A DNA stretch of 14,954 bases from the NCBI GenBank assembly GCA_002433805.1, contig DJIW01000071.1:707-15660 (forward strand), written 5' to 3'. Within the stretch, counting starts at the first letter, position 1; each line of letters opens with the position of its first letter. This stretch comes from Competibacteraceae bacterium UBA6584 (GTDB lineage: Bacteria; Pseudomonadota; Gammaproteobacteria; Competibacterales; Competibacteraceae). The notes under the pieces are model-generated. The model made no database searches. It was not told the origin of the DNA and saw only the letters and a program-made list of their open reading frames with translations. Shown here piece after piece: positions 8,015-14,954 of this stretch. A program made the position numbers and the translations under genes.

Positions 8015-9175
8015 TCAACCTCCGGGGCGAAACGCGCCCAGCGTCCCGTTTTGGCCGTAGACGAAGACGGTGTTGCCGGCCGCGATGGGCGGGGAAAGGA
8101 TAGCCTTGCCAGCGGCGCGAGTCCGGCCGACGACGCGGCCGTCGTTTTTATCCAGCCAGTGCAGGTAACCTTCGAAATCGCCGACGATGACGTATTCGTC
8201 GCTGGCGACCGGCGCGGTCAGCCGGCGGCCGCTCAGTTCGCTTTGTTTCCAAAGCGCGCCGCCGTCGCGCCGGTCCAGCGCCAGCACTGAATCCGCATCG
8301 TCGCTGACGTAGACTTGCCGGGCGTCCACATCGAGTCCGGCGTAGCTGGACAGCGCTCGATTCCACAGCGGCTTGCCGCTGCGCATGTCAATCGCCGCGA
8401 CGCTGCCGCGGTAGGCCACCAGATACAGGGCGTCGCCGAACACCTTGGGCTCGGAATCGATATCGATCAGACGCTCGATTTCAGTGCGGCCTTGGGGCGG
8501 GGCGATGGTGCGTTCGGTCATCGGCAAGCCCTTATCGAGCGATAGCACCAGCAATTTGCCGGTTTCCAAGCCGGCGACGACCAAATTTTGAATCAATACC
8601 GGCGCGGAATTTCCGCGCAAGCTGAGGGCGGGCAAGGCGTGCGCGGAAACCCAGCGCCGCTGGCCGTCGCGGGCGTCCAGGCCGGTGAATTTGCCGTCGC
8701 CGGTGCGCACCACGACGATGCCTCGAGCGGCGCGCGGCGGGGCCAGCACCTCGCTGGAGACGGCAGCCCGCCAAGCTTCCTGGCCGTTTTCCTGACGCAG
8801 GGCAATCACCTCGCCTCGATCGGTGCCGGCTAGCACCAGACCGTTATCGCTTACGCCGACGCCGCCTGAAATCGGCAACTTGGTGTTGGTCTCCCATAGC
8901 CGCTGGCCGCCGAGCGCGTCGAAGGCGGCGACCGTGCCGTCATAGCTGGCCGCGAACAGCTTGCCGTCCGCCAGCGCGGGCGTCAGGCGGATGAACTGCT
9001 TTTCCGCGCCGGAACCGACTTTGGTTTCCCAAAGCTGTTGGATGCCGACCGGCGAGGCGATGGATTTCAAGGCGGCGGGCGGAAGCGAATTGTCGGAGCC
9101 GCCAAACCAGCCGCCGAGCCAGCTGCAGCCGGCGCTCAACGCCAGTAGTGAAAGCAGGAATGCGCGACGGATCAT
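8015..9175 (-). CDS. bamB: Outer membrane assembly lipoprotein BamB
   Basis: Lipoprotein subunit of the BAM complex that helps BamA insert beta-barrel proteins in the outer membrane. The 386 residues begin with a lipoprotein signal peptide, lipobox LSAG-C, acylated Cys17. Ser and Trp follow it, so there is no Asp+2 inner-membrane retention signal. The rest is a PQQ-type beta-propeller: blade repeats of the form G-(V/L)-x-A-(L/F)-D...G..W recur (VAAFDALGGQRLWE, VAAIDMRSGKPLWN, VLALDRRDGGALWK). E. coli BamB has 392 residues, so the gene is complete. The ATG lies 2 nt after the yfgM stop, which suggests coupled translation. der (engA), the usual next gene in many relatives, is replaced here by priA. 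Confidence 0.96.
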   Translation of the reverse strand: MIRRAFLLSLLALSAGCSWLGGWFGGSDNSLPPAALKSIASPVGIQQLWETKVGSGAEKQFIRLTPALADGKLFAASYDGTVAAFDALGGQRLWETNTKLPISGGVGVSDNGLVLAGTDRGEVIALRQENGQEAWRAAVSSEVLAPPRAARGIVVVRTGDGKFTGLDARDGQRRWVSAHALPALSLRGNSAPVLIQNLVVAGLETGKLLVLSLDKGLPMTERTIAPPQGRTEIERLIDIDSEPKVFGDALYLVAYRGSVAAIDMRSGKPLWNRALSSYAGLDVDARQVYVSDDADSVLALDRRDGGALWKQSELSGRRLTAPVASDEYVIVGDFEGYLHWLDKNDGRVVGRTRAAGKAILSPPIAAGNTVFVYGQNGTLGAFRPGG

Positions 9176-9177
9176 AA

Positions 9178-10287
9178 TTATTGACCTGTGGTGGAGGCCG
9201 GCGCGGGGGCCGTGCTGGCGGCGGGATTCGGCTCCGGCGCCGCCGTGGCGCTGGGGGGTTGCGCCGGTGCGGCGGCGGTTTCAGGCGCGGCCGGTTGCGC
9301 CGGTGCGGCGGCGGTTTCAGGCGCGGCCGGTTGCGCCGGTGCGGCCGGTTGCGCGGGCGGGACCAGCGCCGTCGGTTCCGCTCGAACGCTTGAGGCTCGA
9401 GCGGGCGCTTCAGCTCGCGCGGGTTCGGCGGGCCGCTCCGGCGCGGTCGCGGTTTCCGATTGAGGCGCGGTCGCGGTTTCCGATTGAGGCGCGGTCGCGG
9501 CTTCCGATTGAGGCGCGGTCGCGGCCGGAGCTGGGTTGGCATCCCCCGCGACGGGCGGCGCAACAAGCGCGGCATCGGGCCGCGCCGGCGCGGCGGACTG
9601 CGGTTCGGGCTTGGCCGGCTCGGGCTGCGCGTCAGGCGGGGCGGCTGGAGCCGCCACCACCGAATCGGCCGAAGGCGGCGTCAGGCTGTCGAGCTTGAGC
9701 TGCAACAGCGAACCGCCGCCGCTGGCCGCCAGCGCGGCGGCGTAGGCGCTGCGGGCCTTGGCCAAGTCGTTGGCAACCAGCGCCAAATCGCCGCGCAGTT
9801 CCTCGCGTTCGGCGGTCAGGCTGGCTGTTTTGATCTGATTGAGCGCCTGTTCGGCATCGGCCGGCCGACCGGCCCCGAACAGCACCCGCGCCAGACGGAG
9901 GCGGGCGATATCTTTAAGCTCGTCGAGCTGGGCGGTTTCGATCACCCCTTCAAGCTGCTTGATCGCGGCGGGCGCGTCGCCGCTATCGGCGGCTAGCTTG
10001 GCCAGCCGCAGCGCCGCCAAGGTGGTGTAGGGCGACTTGGGGAAGTCGTTTAGCAAGGCTTGCCCGCGCTGGCGCGCTTGATCGGCGTCCGGCTTCTCCA
10101 CCGCTTCGATGAAAGCGTCGTAGGCTTGGGAGGCTTGTTCGGCTTTGCCGTGGCGGTAGGAATTCCAATATTGCCAGCCGAAAATGGCGATCACGCCGAG
10201 CCCGATGCCGACGATGATGCTGGCGCCGTTTTCTTTCCACCAGTTTTTAAGATCCTCGACTCGTTCGTCGTCGGTGTATTGATCCAT
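9178..10287 (-). CDS. yfgM: YfgM-type inner-membrane TPR protein with long Ala/Pro-rich tail
   Basis: An ancillary SecYEG translocon protein; E. coli YfgM pairs with PpiD and hands secreted proteins to periplasmic chaperones. Residues 1-20 are cytoplasmic and charged, about 21-41 form one transmembrane segment (ASIIVGIGLGVIAIFGWQYW), and about 45-200 form the periplasmic TPR_21 domain (RLAKLAADSG, RLARVLFGAG, RGDLALVAND). That core equals the whole E. coli protein (206 residues). Here it is followed by about 167 extra residues (203-369) made almost only of Ala, Pro, Thr, Glu, Gln and Ser, built from two families of DNA tandem repeats (9257-9344 and 9440-9524). The reading frame is open throughout, since both repeat units are multiples of 3. 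The start is ATG 10285-10287 with GAGG about 10 nt upstream. It lies between hisS and bamB, the standard yfgM position. Core identity is firm; the tail's function is unknown. Confidence 0.93.
   Translation of the reverse strand: MDQYTDDERVEDLKNWWKENGASIIVGIGLGVIAIFGWQYWNSYRHGKAEQASQAYDAFIEAVEKPDADQARQRGQALLNDFPKSPYTTLAALRLAKLAADSGDAPAAIKQLEGVIETAQLDELKDIARLRLARVLFGAGRPADAEQALNQIKTASLTAEREELRGDLALVANDLAKARSAYAAALAASGGGSLLQLKLDSLTPPSADSVVAAPAAPPDAQPEPAKPEPQSAAPARPDAALVAPPVAGDANPAPAATAPQSEAATAPQSETATAPQSETATAPERPAEPARAEAPARASSVRAEPTALVPPAQPAAPAQPAAPETAAAPAQPAAPETAAAPAQPPSATAAPEPNPAASTAPAPASTTGQ
9257..9344 (-). repeat. 36-bp tandem repeat within the yfgM tail
   Basis: Two perfect 36-bp copies (9257-9292 and 9293-9328) followed by a partial third copy (9329-9344) lie head to tail. 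Each encodes the 12-residue unit AQPAAPETAAAP on the minus strand. The unit length keeps frame, so copy number can change without breaking yfgM. Confidence 0.92.
9440..9524 (-). repeat. 24-bp tandem repeat within the yfgM tail
   Basis: Three 24-bp copies (9440-9463, 9464-9487, 9488-9511; the third differs by one base at 9501) and a 13-bp partial copy (9512-9524). Each encodes the 8-residue unit ATAPQSET, or ATAPQSEA in the variant. The frame is kept, and near-identity of the copies points to recent duplication or slippage. Confidence 0.92.
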
Positions 10288-10321
10288 CGATCGGTATCCT
10301 CAGCCCTTCAGTCCGGCTTGC

Positions 10322-11602
10322 TTAGAGTGGGTGTTCCAGCGCGGCGGCGCGCAGATAGGCGGCGGCCTCGCCTTGCGGCAGGGTGACTTGTCCGCCGTCG
10401 GCGGCGCGCAGCGGTTTGATGGCGACGGTTCCCGCCGCGACCTCGTTTTCCCCCAAAATCAGCGCGAGTTGAGCGCCGCTGTGATCGGCCCGGCGGAACT
10501 GGGCTTTGAAGCCGCCGCCGCCGCAATGCAGTTGCAGGCGCAATGCCGGCAGCTGATCGCGAAGGCGTTCGGCCAGCGCGAACCCCGCGCGCTGGGCCTC
10601 CTCGCCGGCCGCGATCAAGTAGGCGTGCGGCGGGTCGGCCGTGGGTCGACCGGCGGCGGCGAGCATGGCGATCAGCCGTTCCAAGCCCATCGCGAAACCG
10701 ACTCCCGGCGCGGCCGGACCGCCCAACTGTTCGATCAGTCCGTCGTAACGGCCGCCGGCGCAGATCGTGCCTTGCGCGCCCAGCGTGTCGGTGACCCATT
10801 CAAAAACCGTTTTGCAGTAATAATCCAAGCCCCGAACCAGGCGCGGATTGACCTCGTAGGTGATTCCGGCCGCGTCCAGCAAGCTTTGCAACCGCTCGAA
10901 ATGAGCTTGGGAATCTGGATCCAGATAGTCGAGCAGCGAGGGCGCTTCAGCGATCAGCGCCCGCATCATGGGGTTTTTGCTGTCTAGAATGCGCAAGGGA
11001 TTGGCGGCGAGCCGGCGCTGGCTGTCTTCGTCCAGTTCCGCGCGCCGCGCGGTGAAATAGTCGACCAAGCGCTCGCGGTAGGCGGCGCGGGCGGCGCTGG
11101 AGCCCAGCGAGTTGATTTGCAAAACCACCTGTTGAAGGCCGAGCCGCCGCCACAGCCGGGCCGAGAGGCCGATCAGCTCGGCGTCGATGTCCGGTCCGGC
11201 CATGCCGTATGCTTCCGCGCCGACTTGATGAAACTGACGATAGCGGCCTTTTTGAGGCTTCTCGTAGCGGAACATCGGCCCGGCGTACCACAGGCGCTGG
11301 GTCTGATTGTGCAACAGGCCGTGTTCGATGCAGGCGCGCGCGCAGCCGGCGGTCCCTTCGGGGCGCAGGGTCAGGCTATCGCCGTTGCGGTCGGCGAAGG
11401 TGTACATCTCCTTGTCGACGATATCGGTGACTTCGCCGATGGAACGGGCGAACAACTCGGTTTTCTCGACCAGGGGCAAGCGAATTTCCTGATAGCCGTA
11501 AGCGGCGAGCGTCTCGCGCAGGGTCGCTTCGAGGCGTTGCCACAGCGCCGATTCGCCGGGCAGGATATCGTTCATCCCGCGAATGGCTTGGAAAGTGCCC
11601 AT
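10322..11602 (-). CDS. hisS: Histidyl-tRNA synthetase
   Basis: Class II aminoacyl-tRNA synthetase that charges tRNA-His in the cytosol as a homodimer. The 426 residues match E. coli HisS (424). N-terminal IRGMNDILPGE (7-17), TLRPEGTAGCARA (78-90), motif 2 FRYEKPQKGRYRQFHQ (111-126), the histidine-specific LVRGLDYY (255-262) and motif 3 GVGFAMGLERL (300-310) are all present. The C-terminal anticodon-binding domain (about 325-420) is complete. The start is ATG 11600-11602 with a weak GGA about 8 nt upstream. The gene lies only 18 nt past the T-run of the rodZ terminator, so it has almost no leader of its own. ispG, usually just upstream in relatives, is absent. yfgM follows after 34 nt. Confidence 0.97.
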   Translation of the reverse strand: MGTFQAIRGMNDILPGESALWQRLEATLRETLAAYGYQEIRLPLVEKTELFARSIGEVTDIVDKEMYTFADRNGDSLTLRPEGTAGCARACIEHGLLHNQTQRLWYAGPMFRYEKPQKGRYRQFHQVGAEAYGMAGPDIDAELIGLSARLWRRLGLQQVVLQINSLGSSAARAAYRERLVDYFTARRAELDEDSQRRLAANPLRILDSKNPMMRALIAEAPSLLDYLDPDSQAHFERLQSLLDAAGITYEVNPRLVRGLDYYCKTVFEWVTDTLGAQGTICAGGRYDGLIEQLGGPAAPGVGFAMGLERLIAMLAAAGRPTADPPHAYLIAAGEEAQRAGFALAERLRDQLPALRLQLHCGGGGFKAQFRRADHSGAQLALILGENEVAAGTVAIKPLRAADGGQVTLPQGEAAAYLRAAALEHPL

Positions 11603-11620
11603 GCTTTAAGTCCAATGGTT

Positions 11621-11664
11621 ACAAAATAAACGCCGCCAGCGCCCTAGCGGAGCGATGGCGGCGT
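11621..11664 (-). terminator. Rho-independent terminator between rodZ and hisS
   Basis: On the minus strand a perfect 9-bp stem (ACGCCGCCA at 11664-11656 and TGGCGGCGT at 11638-11630) runs into the T-rich tail TTATTTTGT. The stem can be extended inward by 3 bp (11640-11642 with 11652-11654) past one mismatch. The hairpin begins 6 nt after the rodZ stop codon, so a ribosome terminating there would cover its first arm. The tail ends 18 nt before the hisS ATG. Confidence 0.82.
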
Positions 11665-11670
11665 CGGCGA

Positions 11671-12747
11671 TCAGAATTGTTGGTCGCGCGCTAGGGTAAA
11701 ACGGCTGACCGTGCCGCGCCGGGGCACGTAGAAATCGGTGTTCACCAAACGGTCGTCGAGTTTGATCCGGGTGGCGGGAGCGTTGCCGAGCGTGACCTTG
11801 AACGGGGCCGGGCCGGAAATGGTCCGGGTGCTGTCGGCTTTCATCAAACCGTTCACCAGGACGTTGCCTTGGGCGTCTTTCACTTCCACCCAGCAATCGT
11901 TGCTGAATTCCAATAGCAGTCTCGCCTCGCCGGCGGCCGGCGGGGCGGCGGTTGCATCGGGCGGCGCGGTGGCGACCGTGGCCGTCAGACCGGGGGCCAG
12001 CGTCGGCGCGGCGGCCGGCGCGGGCGGTGCGATTGCGACCGGGGACGTCGGCGGGCTGACGCTTGCGACGGGCGGCGCGATCTCGACGGTCACGGGAGCT
12101 GCGGCGACCGGCGGGGCTTCGCTGGCCTTCGGGGCGGGCGCGGCGACCGTGGCGGCCGGCGCCGGCGTGGCGGGCGCGGCGGTCGTCGCTTCCGAGGGCG
12201 CCTGCTGGAACGGATATTGGGTTTGACTGATCGCGCTGCTGGGCGAACGCTCGGGCGCGGCGGGCGCGCTCGGCGCATCCGCCGACCACCGCGACCACAA
12301 CCGGGTGGGATCGAGCGAGTCGAGATTTTGAATCGCGGCCCAGGCGATCGCCACGACCACCATCAGATAGAACACGCCCCGCAAGTCCCGAACCCGGGTT
12401 TGGCGCCGCAACGGGTGCATCACCTTGAGCGGCGGCGGCTCCTGGTGCGTGGTTCCCGCCTGGCGTCGGTAGCGCTCCAACACCGCTTGTTCGGGCAGGT
12501 TCAAAAGTCGGGCGTAACGGCTGAGATAGCCCCGGACGAACACCGGGGGACCTAGCCGTTCGAAGTTGTCGCTTTCCAGCGCTTCGATGATGGCGGCGTT
12601 CAGGCCGAGGTGGCGGGCGACTTCGCGCTGCTCGGCGTTGAAACTGGTCCGGACCTGCGTCAGCCAAGCGCCCAGCGATTCAGCGCCGCCAGCGGGGGAT
12701 TCGGTGGTTGAGGTCGAATCGGGTGTGAGCGTTTTAAGTGTGGTCAT
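11671..12747 (-). CDS. rodZ: Cytoskeleton protein RodZ
   Basis: Bitopic inner-membrane protein that anchors MreB filaments and keeps rod shape. In its 358 residues a cytoplasmic HTH domain (about 25-95; LGAWLTQVR, REVARHLGLN, FVRGYLSRYARLLNL) is followed by a basic juxtamembrane stretch (HPLRRQTRVRDLR, 111-123) and one transmembrane segment (about 124-140, GVFYLMVVVAIAWAAI). The periplasmic part has a long Ala/Pro/Thr-rich linker (about 155-273) and a C-terminal DUF4115 beta domain (about 275-352; LLLEFSNDCWVEVKDAQG). This is the full RodZ layout. The start is ATG 12745-12747, 41 nt after pilW; the RBS is weak. A terminator follows at once, and ispG, the frequent next gene, is missing. Confidence 0.95.
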   Translation of the reverse strand: MTTLKTLTPDSTSTTESPAGGAESLGAWLTQVRTSFNAEQREVARHLGLNAAIIEALESDNFERLGPPVFVRGYLSRYARLLNLPEQAVLERYRRQAGTTHQEPPPLKVMHPLRRQTRVRDLRGVFYLMVVVAIAWAAIQNLDSLDPTRLWSRWSADAPSAPAAPERSPSSAISQTQYPFQQAPSEATTAAPATPAPAATVAAPAPKASEAPPVAAAPVTVEIAPPVASVSPPTSPVAIAPPAPAAAPTLAPGLTATVATAPPDATAAPPAAGEARLLLEFSNDCWVEVKDAQGNVLVNGLMKADSTRTISGPAPFKVTLGNAPATRIKLDDRLVNTDFYVPRRGTVSRFTLARDQQF

Positions 12748-12788
12748 CGCGATCTTTTAAGGCTGATGGTGACTGTTTTTTAACCGTG

Positions 12789-13556
12789 CTATTGGCCGCC
12801 GCGCATCCGCTGCGCTTCTTCGGAGTTCGGAAATTGTGACGATAGCACCGAAGCGTAATCCCGCCGTAATTGCGGGTCGCCGTCAGCGGCGGATTCCATG
12901 GTAAAGCCCAACCAGAGACTCTGCGCGGAGGGAGAGGCTTGGCTGTGGTAGCGTTGCAGAAAAGCGCGTCCCTGCAGGGTTTTTCCCTGAGTCTGACTCA
13001 ATTGAGCCAGCTCATAAAGCGCGGTGGCGTTGTTGGGATTTTGTTCCAACGCCTTGCGCAACAAAGTTTCAGCCTGGGCCGAATCGCCGCGTTTGCGGGC
13101 GCACAGGCCCAATCCGGCGTTGGCGTCGGCGGCGGTCGCGCCCGCGTTGGCCGGGTCTTCGGCGATTTTTTGAAATTGGCTTTCGGCCTCGGCGGCGCGG
13201 GTCGGGTCGCGGGTGCAAATCAGGCGCGCGTAGTTGAGTTTCGCCAACATGTAGTCGGATTTCAGCTCCATCGCGCGCTTGAAATGGGTCTCGGCCGGGC
13301 CGTACTCGCGCAGTTCCTCGTAGAGCACGCCCAGCGCGTTGTGGGCCTCGGGATAATTGTCGTTGTACTGAATCGCCTTGATGAGCTTTTCGGTCGCGAC
13401 ATCGAGCCGGCCGGATTGCATGTAGCCGATCCCTAACTTGAAATTGGTTTCGGCGACGTTTTCCTTGAATTCCTCGTCCTTGGTGATGGCGCACGCCGCC
13501 AGCAGCAGATTCAGAATCAACACGGTCGCTAGGGTTGCTGGCCGCATGGCGCGCAT
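12789..13556 (-). CDS. pilW: Type IV pilus biogenesis/stability lipoprotein PilW (PilF)
   Basis: Outer-membrane TPR lipoprotein that in type IV pilus systems helps the PilQ secretin assemble. The 255 residues start with a lipoprotein signal; lipobox LLAA-C gives acylated Cys22. Several TPR units follow (about 38-71 with KLGIGYMQSGR, 72-105 with ALGVLYEELREYGPAETHFKRA, 146-178, 180-212). Length and the rlmN-pilW-rodZ position match the PilW/PilF family. The start is ambiguous: ATG 13554-13556 has GAGG only 2 nt away, while an in-frame ATG three codons on (13545-13547) has it 11 nt away; the upstream one is given. The gene begins 4 nt after the rlmN stop. Pilus structural genes are not in the window, so a working pilus is not shown here. 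Confidence 0.93.
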   Translation of the reverse strand: MRAMRPATLATVLILNLLLAACAITKDEEFKENVAETNFKLGIGYMQSGRLDVATEKLIKAIQYNDNYPEAHNALGVLYEELREYGPAETHFKRAMELKSDYMLAKLNYARLICTRDPTRAAEAESQFQKIAEDPANAGATAADANAGLGLCARKRGDSAQAETLLRKALEQNPNNATALYELAQLSQTQGKTLQGRAFLQRYHSQASPSAQSLWLGFTMESAADGDPQLRRDYASVLSSQFPNSEEAQRMRGGQ

Positions 13557-13560
13557 GTCC

Positions 13561-14685
13561 TCAGCTGGCCAGCCGCAGCGGCCGCCCCGGCCGGCGGCCC
13601 CGCGCCTGGACCTGACCGGCGAGTTGGCCGCACGCGGCGGCGATGTCGTCCCCGCGGGTCTTGCGGGTGATGGCGGTCAAGCCGCGCGCCGTCAAGATCG
13701 CCTGGAAGCGCGCGATGGCGGCCGGGCCGGAGCGGCGGTAGCCCGCGTCCGGAAACGGATTGAAGGGAATCAGGTTGATCTTGGAGGGGATGGATTCGAC
13801 CAGCGCCGCCAGCGCGTGGGCCTGCGCTTCGGAGTCGTTGACGCCCTCCAGCAACACGTATTCCCAGGTGATGCGGCGGTGCGGACGGCCGGCGATGTAG
13901 TGACGGCAGGCGGCCAGCAGTTCGGCGATGGGATACTTGCGATTTAACGGCACCAACTGATTCCGCAATCCGTCATCGGGGGCGTGCAGGGAGACCGCCA
14001 GACTGACTTCGGATACCTCTTTTAACCGGTACAAGGCCGGAACCACGCCGGCGGTGCTCAGGGTGACGCGGCGCTTGGAGATGCCGAAGCCGAGATCGTC
14101 TTGCATCAGATCGGTCGCCTTGACCACGTTGTCGAAATTCAGCAGCGGTTCGCCCATGCCCATCAACACGATGTTGGTAATGGCGCGGTTGCCGTTGCGG
14201 ACCTCGCCCAAGGACTGACTGGCTTGCCAGACTTGGCCGATGATCTCAGAGACCGTCAGATTGCGGTTGAAGCCCTGGCGGGCGGTGGCGCAAAACGAGC
14301 AGTCCAGCGGGCAACCGATTTGCGAGGACACGCATAGAGTACCGCGATCCGGCTCCGGGATGAACACCGTCTCGATGCAATTGCCGCTGTCGAGGCGGAT
14401 CAGCCATTTGTGCGAACCGTCCCGCGACCCTTGGTCGAGCGCCAGCTCGGGCGGGCGGATTTCGGCGCAGGCCGCCAGGCGTTCGCGCAGCGCCTTGCTC
14501 AGGTTGGTCATCGCGGCGAAATCGGTGACGCGCTCGTGGTAAATCCACTTCATGATCTGCGCGGCGCGAAACGATTTTTCGCCGAGCGCGACGCAAAATG
14601 CCTCCAGATCGCGACGATCCAGATCGAGCAGGTTGACCTTGCCGGCCACCGGCGTCGCGACGGGAGCGCCCATCGGCTCACTCAT
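13561..14685 (-). CDS. rlmN: Dual-specificity 23S rRNA/tRNA adenine-C2 methyltransferase RlmN
   Basis: Radical-SAM enzyme that methylates C2 of A2503 in 23S rRNA and of A37 in some tRNAs. With the chosen start it has 374 residues, near E. coli RlmN (384). The Fe-S cluster motif is CPLDCSFC, Cys125, Cys129 and Cys132. The two catalytic cysteines are seen at Cys118 (GTLCVSSQ) and Cys352 (IAAACGQLAG). GMGEPLLNFDNV (176-187) and the SLAVSLHAPDDGLRNQLVP stretch near 228-246 are typical. The frame is open to 14850, but the family N-terminus (NLLDLDRRDLEAF) supports ATG 14683-14685; ATG 14671-14673 is an alternative. The start overlaps the end of ndk by 8 nt (ATGAGTGA), and pilW follows after 4 nt. 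Confidence 0.96.
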   Translation of the reverse strand: MSEPMGAPVATPVAGKVNLLDLDRRDLEAFCVALGEKSFRAAQIMKWIYHERVTDFAAMTNLSKALRERLAACAEIRPPELALDQGSRDGSHKWLIRLDSGNCIETVFIPEPDRGTLCVSSQIGCPLDCSFCATARQGFNRNLTVSEIIGQVWQASQSLGEVRNGNRAITNIVLMGMGEPLLNFDNVVKATDLMQDDLGFGISKRRVTLSTAGVVPALYRLKEVSEVSLAVSLHAPDDGLRNQLVPLNRKYPIAELLAACRHYIAGRPHRRITWEYVLLEGVNDSEAQAHALAALVESIPSKINLIPFNPFPDAGYRRSGPAAIARFQAILTARGLTAITRKTRGDDIAAACGQLAGQVQARGRRPGRPLRLAS

Positions 14686-14954
14686 GGCGCGGGCAAACGT
14701 CGTCGGGCTTGAAGAAGAAAGCGATTTCGACTTCGGCGGTTTCCGGTGCGTCGGAACCGTGTACGGTATTTCGCGTCGTGTCTTTGCCGAGGTCGAAGCG
14801 AATCGTGCCGGGCGTGGCTTTTTGGGGATCGGTGGAGCCCATGATCGCACGGTTTCTAGCGATGGCGTCCTCGCCTTCCAACACCATGACCAAAATGGGG
14901 CCTTCGGTCATGTAGGCAACCAGTTGGGAATAAAAAGGACGCTCGCGGTGAACG
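14678..14954 (-). CDS. ndk: Nucleoside diphosphate kinase, 5' end outside window
   Basis: Transfers the gamma phosphate of ATP to nucleoside diphosphates through a phosphohistidine, balancing NTP and dNTP pools. The last 91 codons are present (a full protein is about 141-143). They begin VHRERPFYSQLVAYMTEGP, continue with VLEGEDAIARNRAIMGSTDP and PGTIRFDLGKD, and hold the active-site motif NTVHGSDAPE with the catalytic His, before EIAFFF. An in-frame ATG at 14909-14911 is internal, not the start. The end overlaps rlmN by 8 nt, so the two genes are likely co-transcribed and coupled. Confidence 0.97.
   Translation of the reverse strand, partial: VHRERPFYSQLVAYMTEGPILVMVLEGEDAIARNRAIMGSTDPQKATPGTIRFDLGKDTTRNTVHGSDAPETAEVEIAFFFKPDDVCPRHE

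Noticed and set aside
9257..9524. Repeat cluster considered as a CRISPR array
   Set aside because: The units are head to tail with no unique spacers, lie inside a coding frame, and no cas gene is present.
9181..9698. Several Arg/Gly-rich frames on both strands in the yfgM tail
   Set aside because: They are alternate frames of the tandem repeats; only the YfgM frame joins a recognisable upstream domain.
11738..12226. Plus-strand frame rich in Ala/Gly opposite rodZ
   Set aside because: It mirrors the Ala/Pro-rich RodZ linker and has no independent support.
14686..14850. Extended N-terminus for rlmN back to 14850
   Set aside because: It would overlap ndk by over 170 nt and the extra residues do not resemble RlmN.

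Overview
The window is about 15 kb of GC-rich bacterial chromosome in which every convincing gene lies on the minus strand. Reading in the direction of transcription (high to low coordinates) the order is ndk (partial), rlmN, pilW, rodZ, hisS, a yfgM-type gene, bamB, priA, yjcH (DUF485), actP, a cNMP/CBS/DUF294 nucleotidyltransferase gene, and argS (partial). The first block is the familiar gammaproteobacterial ndk-rlmN-pilW-rodZ-(ispG)-hisS-yfgM-bamB cluster, and priA next to argS is also a gammaproteobacterial habit. I therefore infer a high-GC member of the Gammaproteobacteria; genus cannot be fixed from the sequence alone. No tRNA, rRNA, CRISPR array, IS element or phage gene was seen.

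Region 14954-11671 holds ndk, rlmN, pilW and rodZ. ndk and rlmN overlap, rlmN and pilW are 4 nt apart, and the run ends in a rho-independent terminator just after rodZ. Region 11602-8015 holds hisS, yfgM and bamB (translation, a SecYEG/PpiD-linked inner-membrane TPR protein, outer-membrane protein assembly). priA follows bamB after 49 nt. ispG, which often sits between rodZ and hisS, and der, which often follows bamB, are absent from those places.

Region 5745-5414 is the only long gene-free stretch. It separates priA from an acetate uptake pair, yjcH-actP, which is translationally coupled (ATGA overlap) and ends in an inverted repeat plus a strong terminator. Then comes a 626-residue signalling protein (degenerate cNMP domain, CBS pair, DUF294 nucleotidyltransferase), followed 26 nt later by argS, which starts at TTG and runs off the window.

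Most of the window is conserved housekeeping content. The points that deserve a second look are a repeat-built Ala/Pro-rich tail of about 165 residues on YfgM, two intrinsic terminators that end only about 20 nt before the next start codon, an operator-like repeat cluster upstream of yjcH-actP, and the insertion of the acetate module between priA and argS. I found no convincing sign of a wholly new system.
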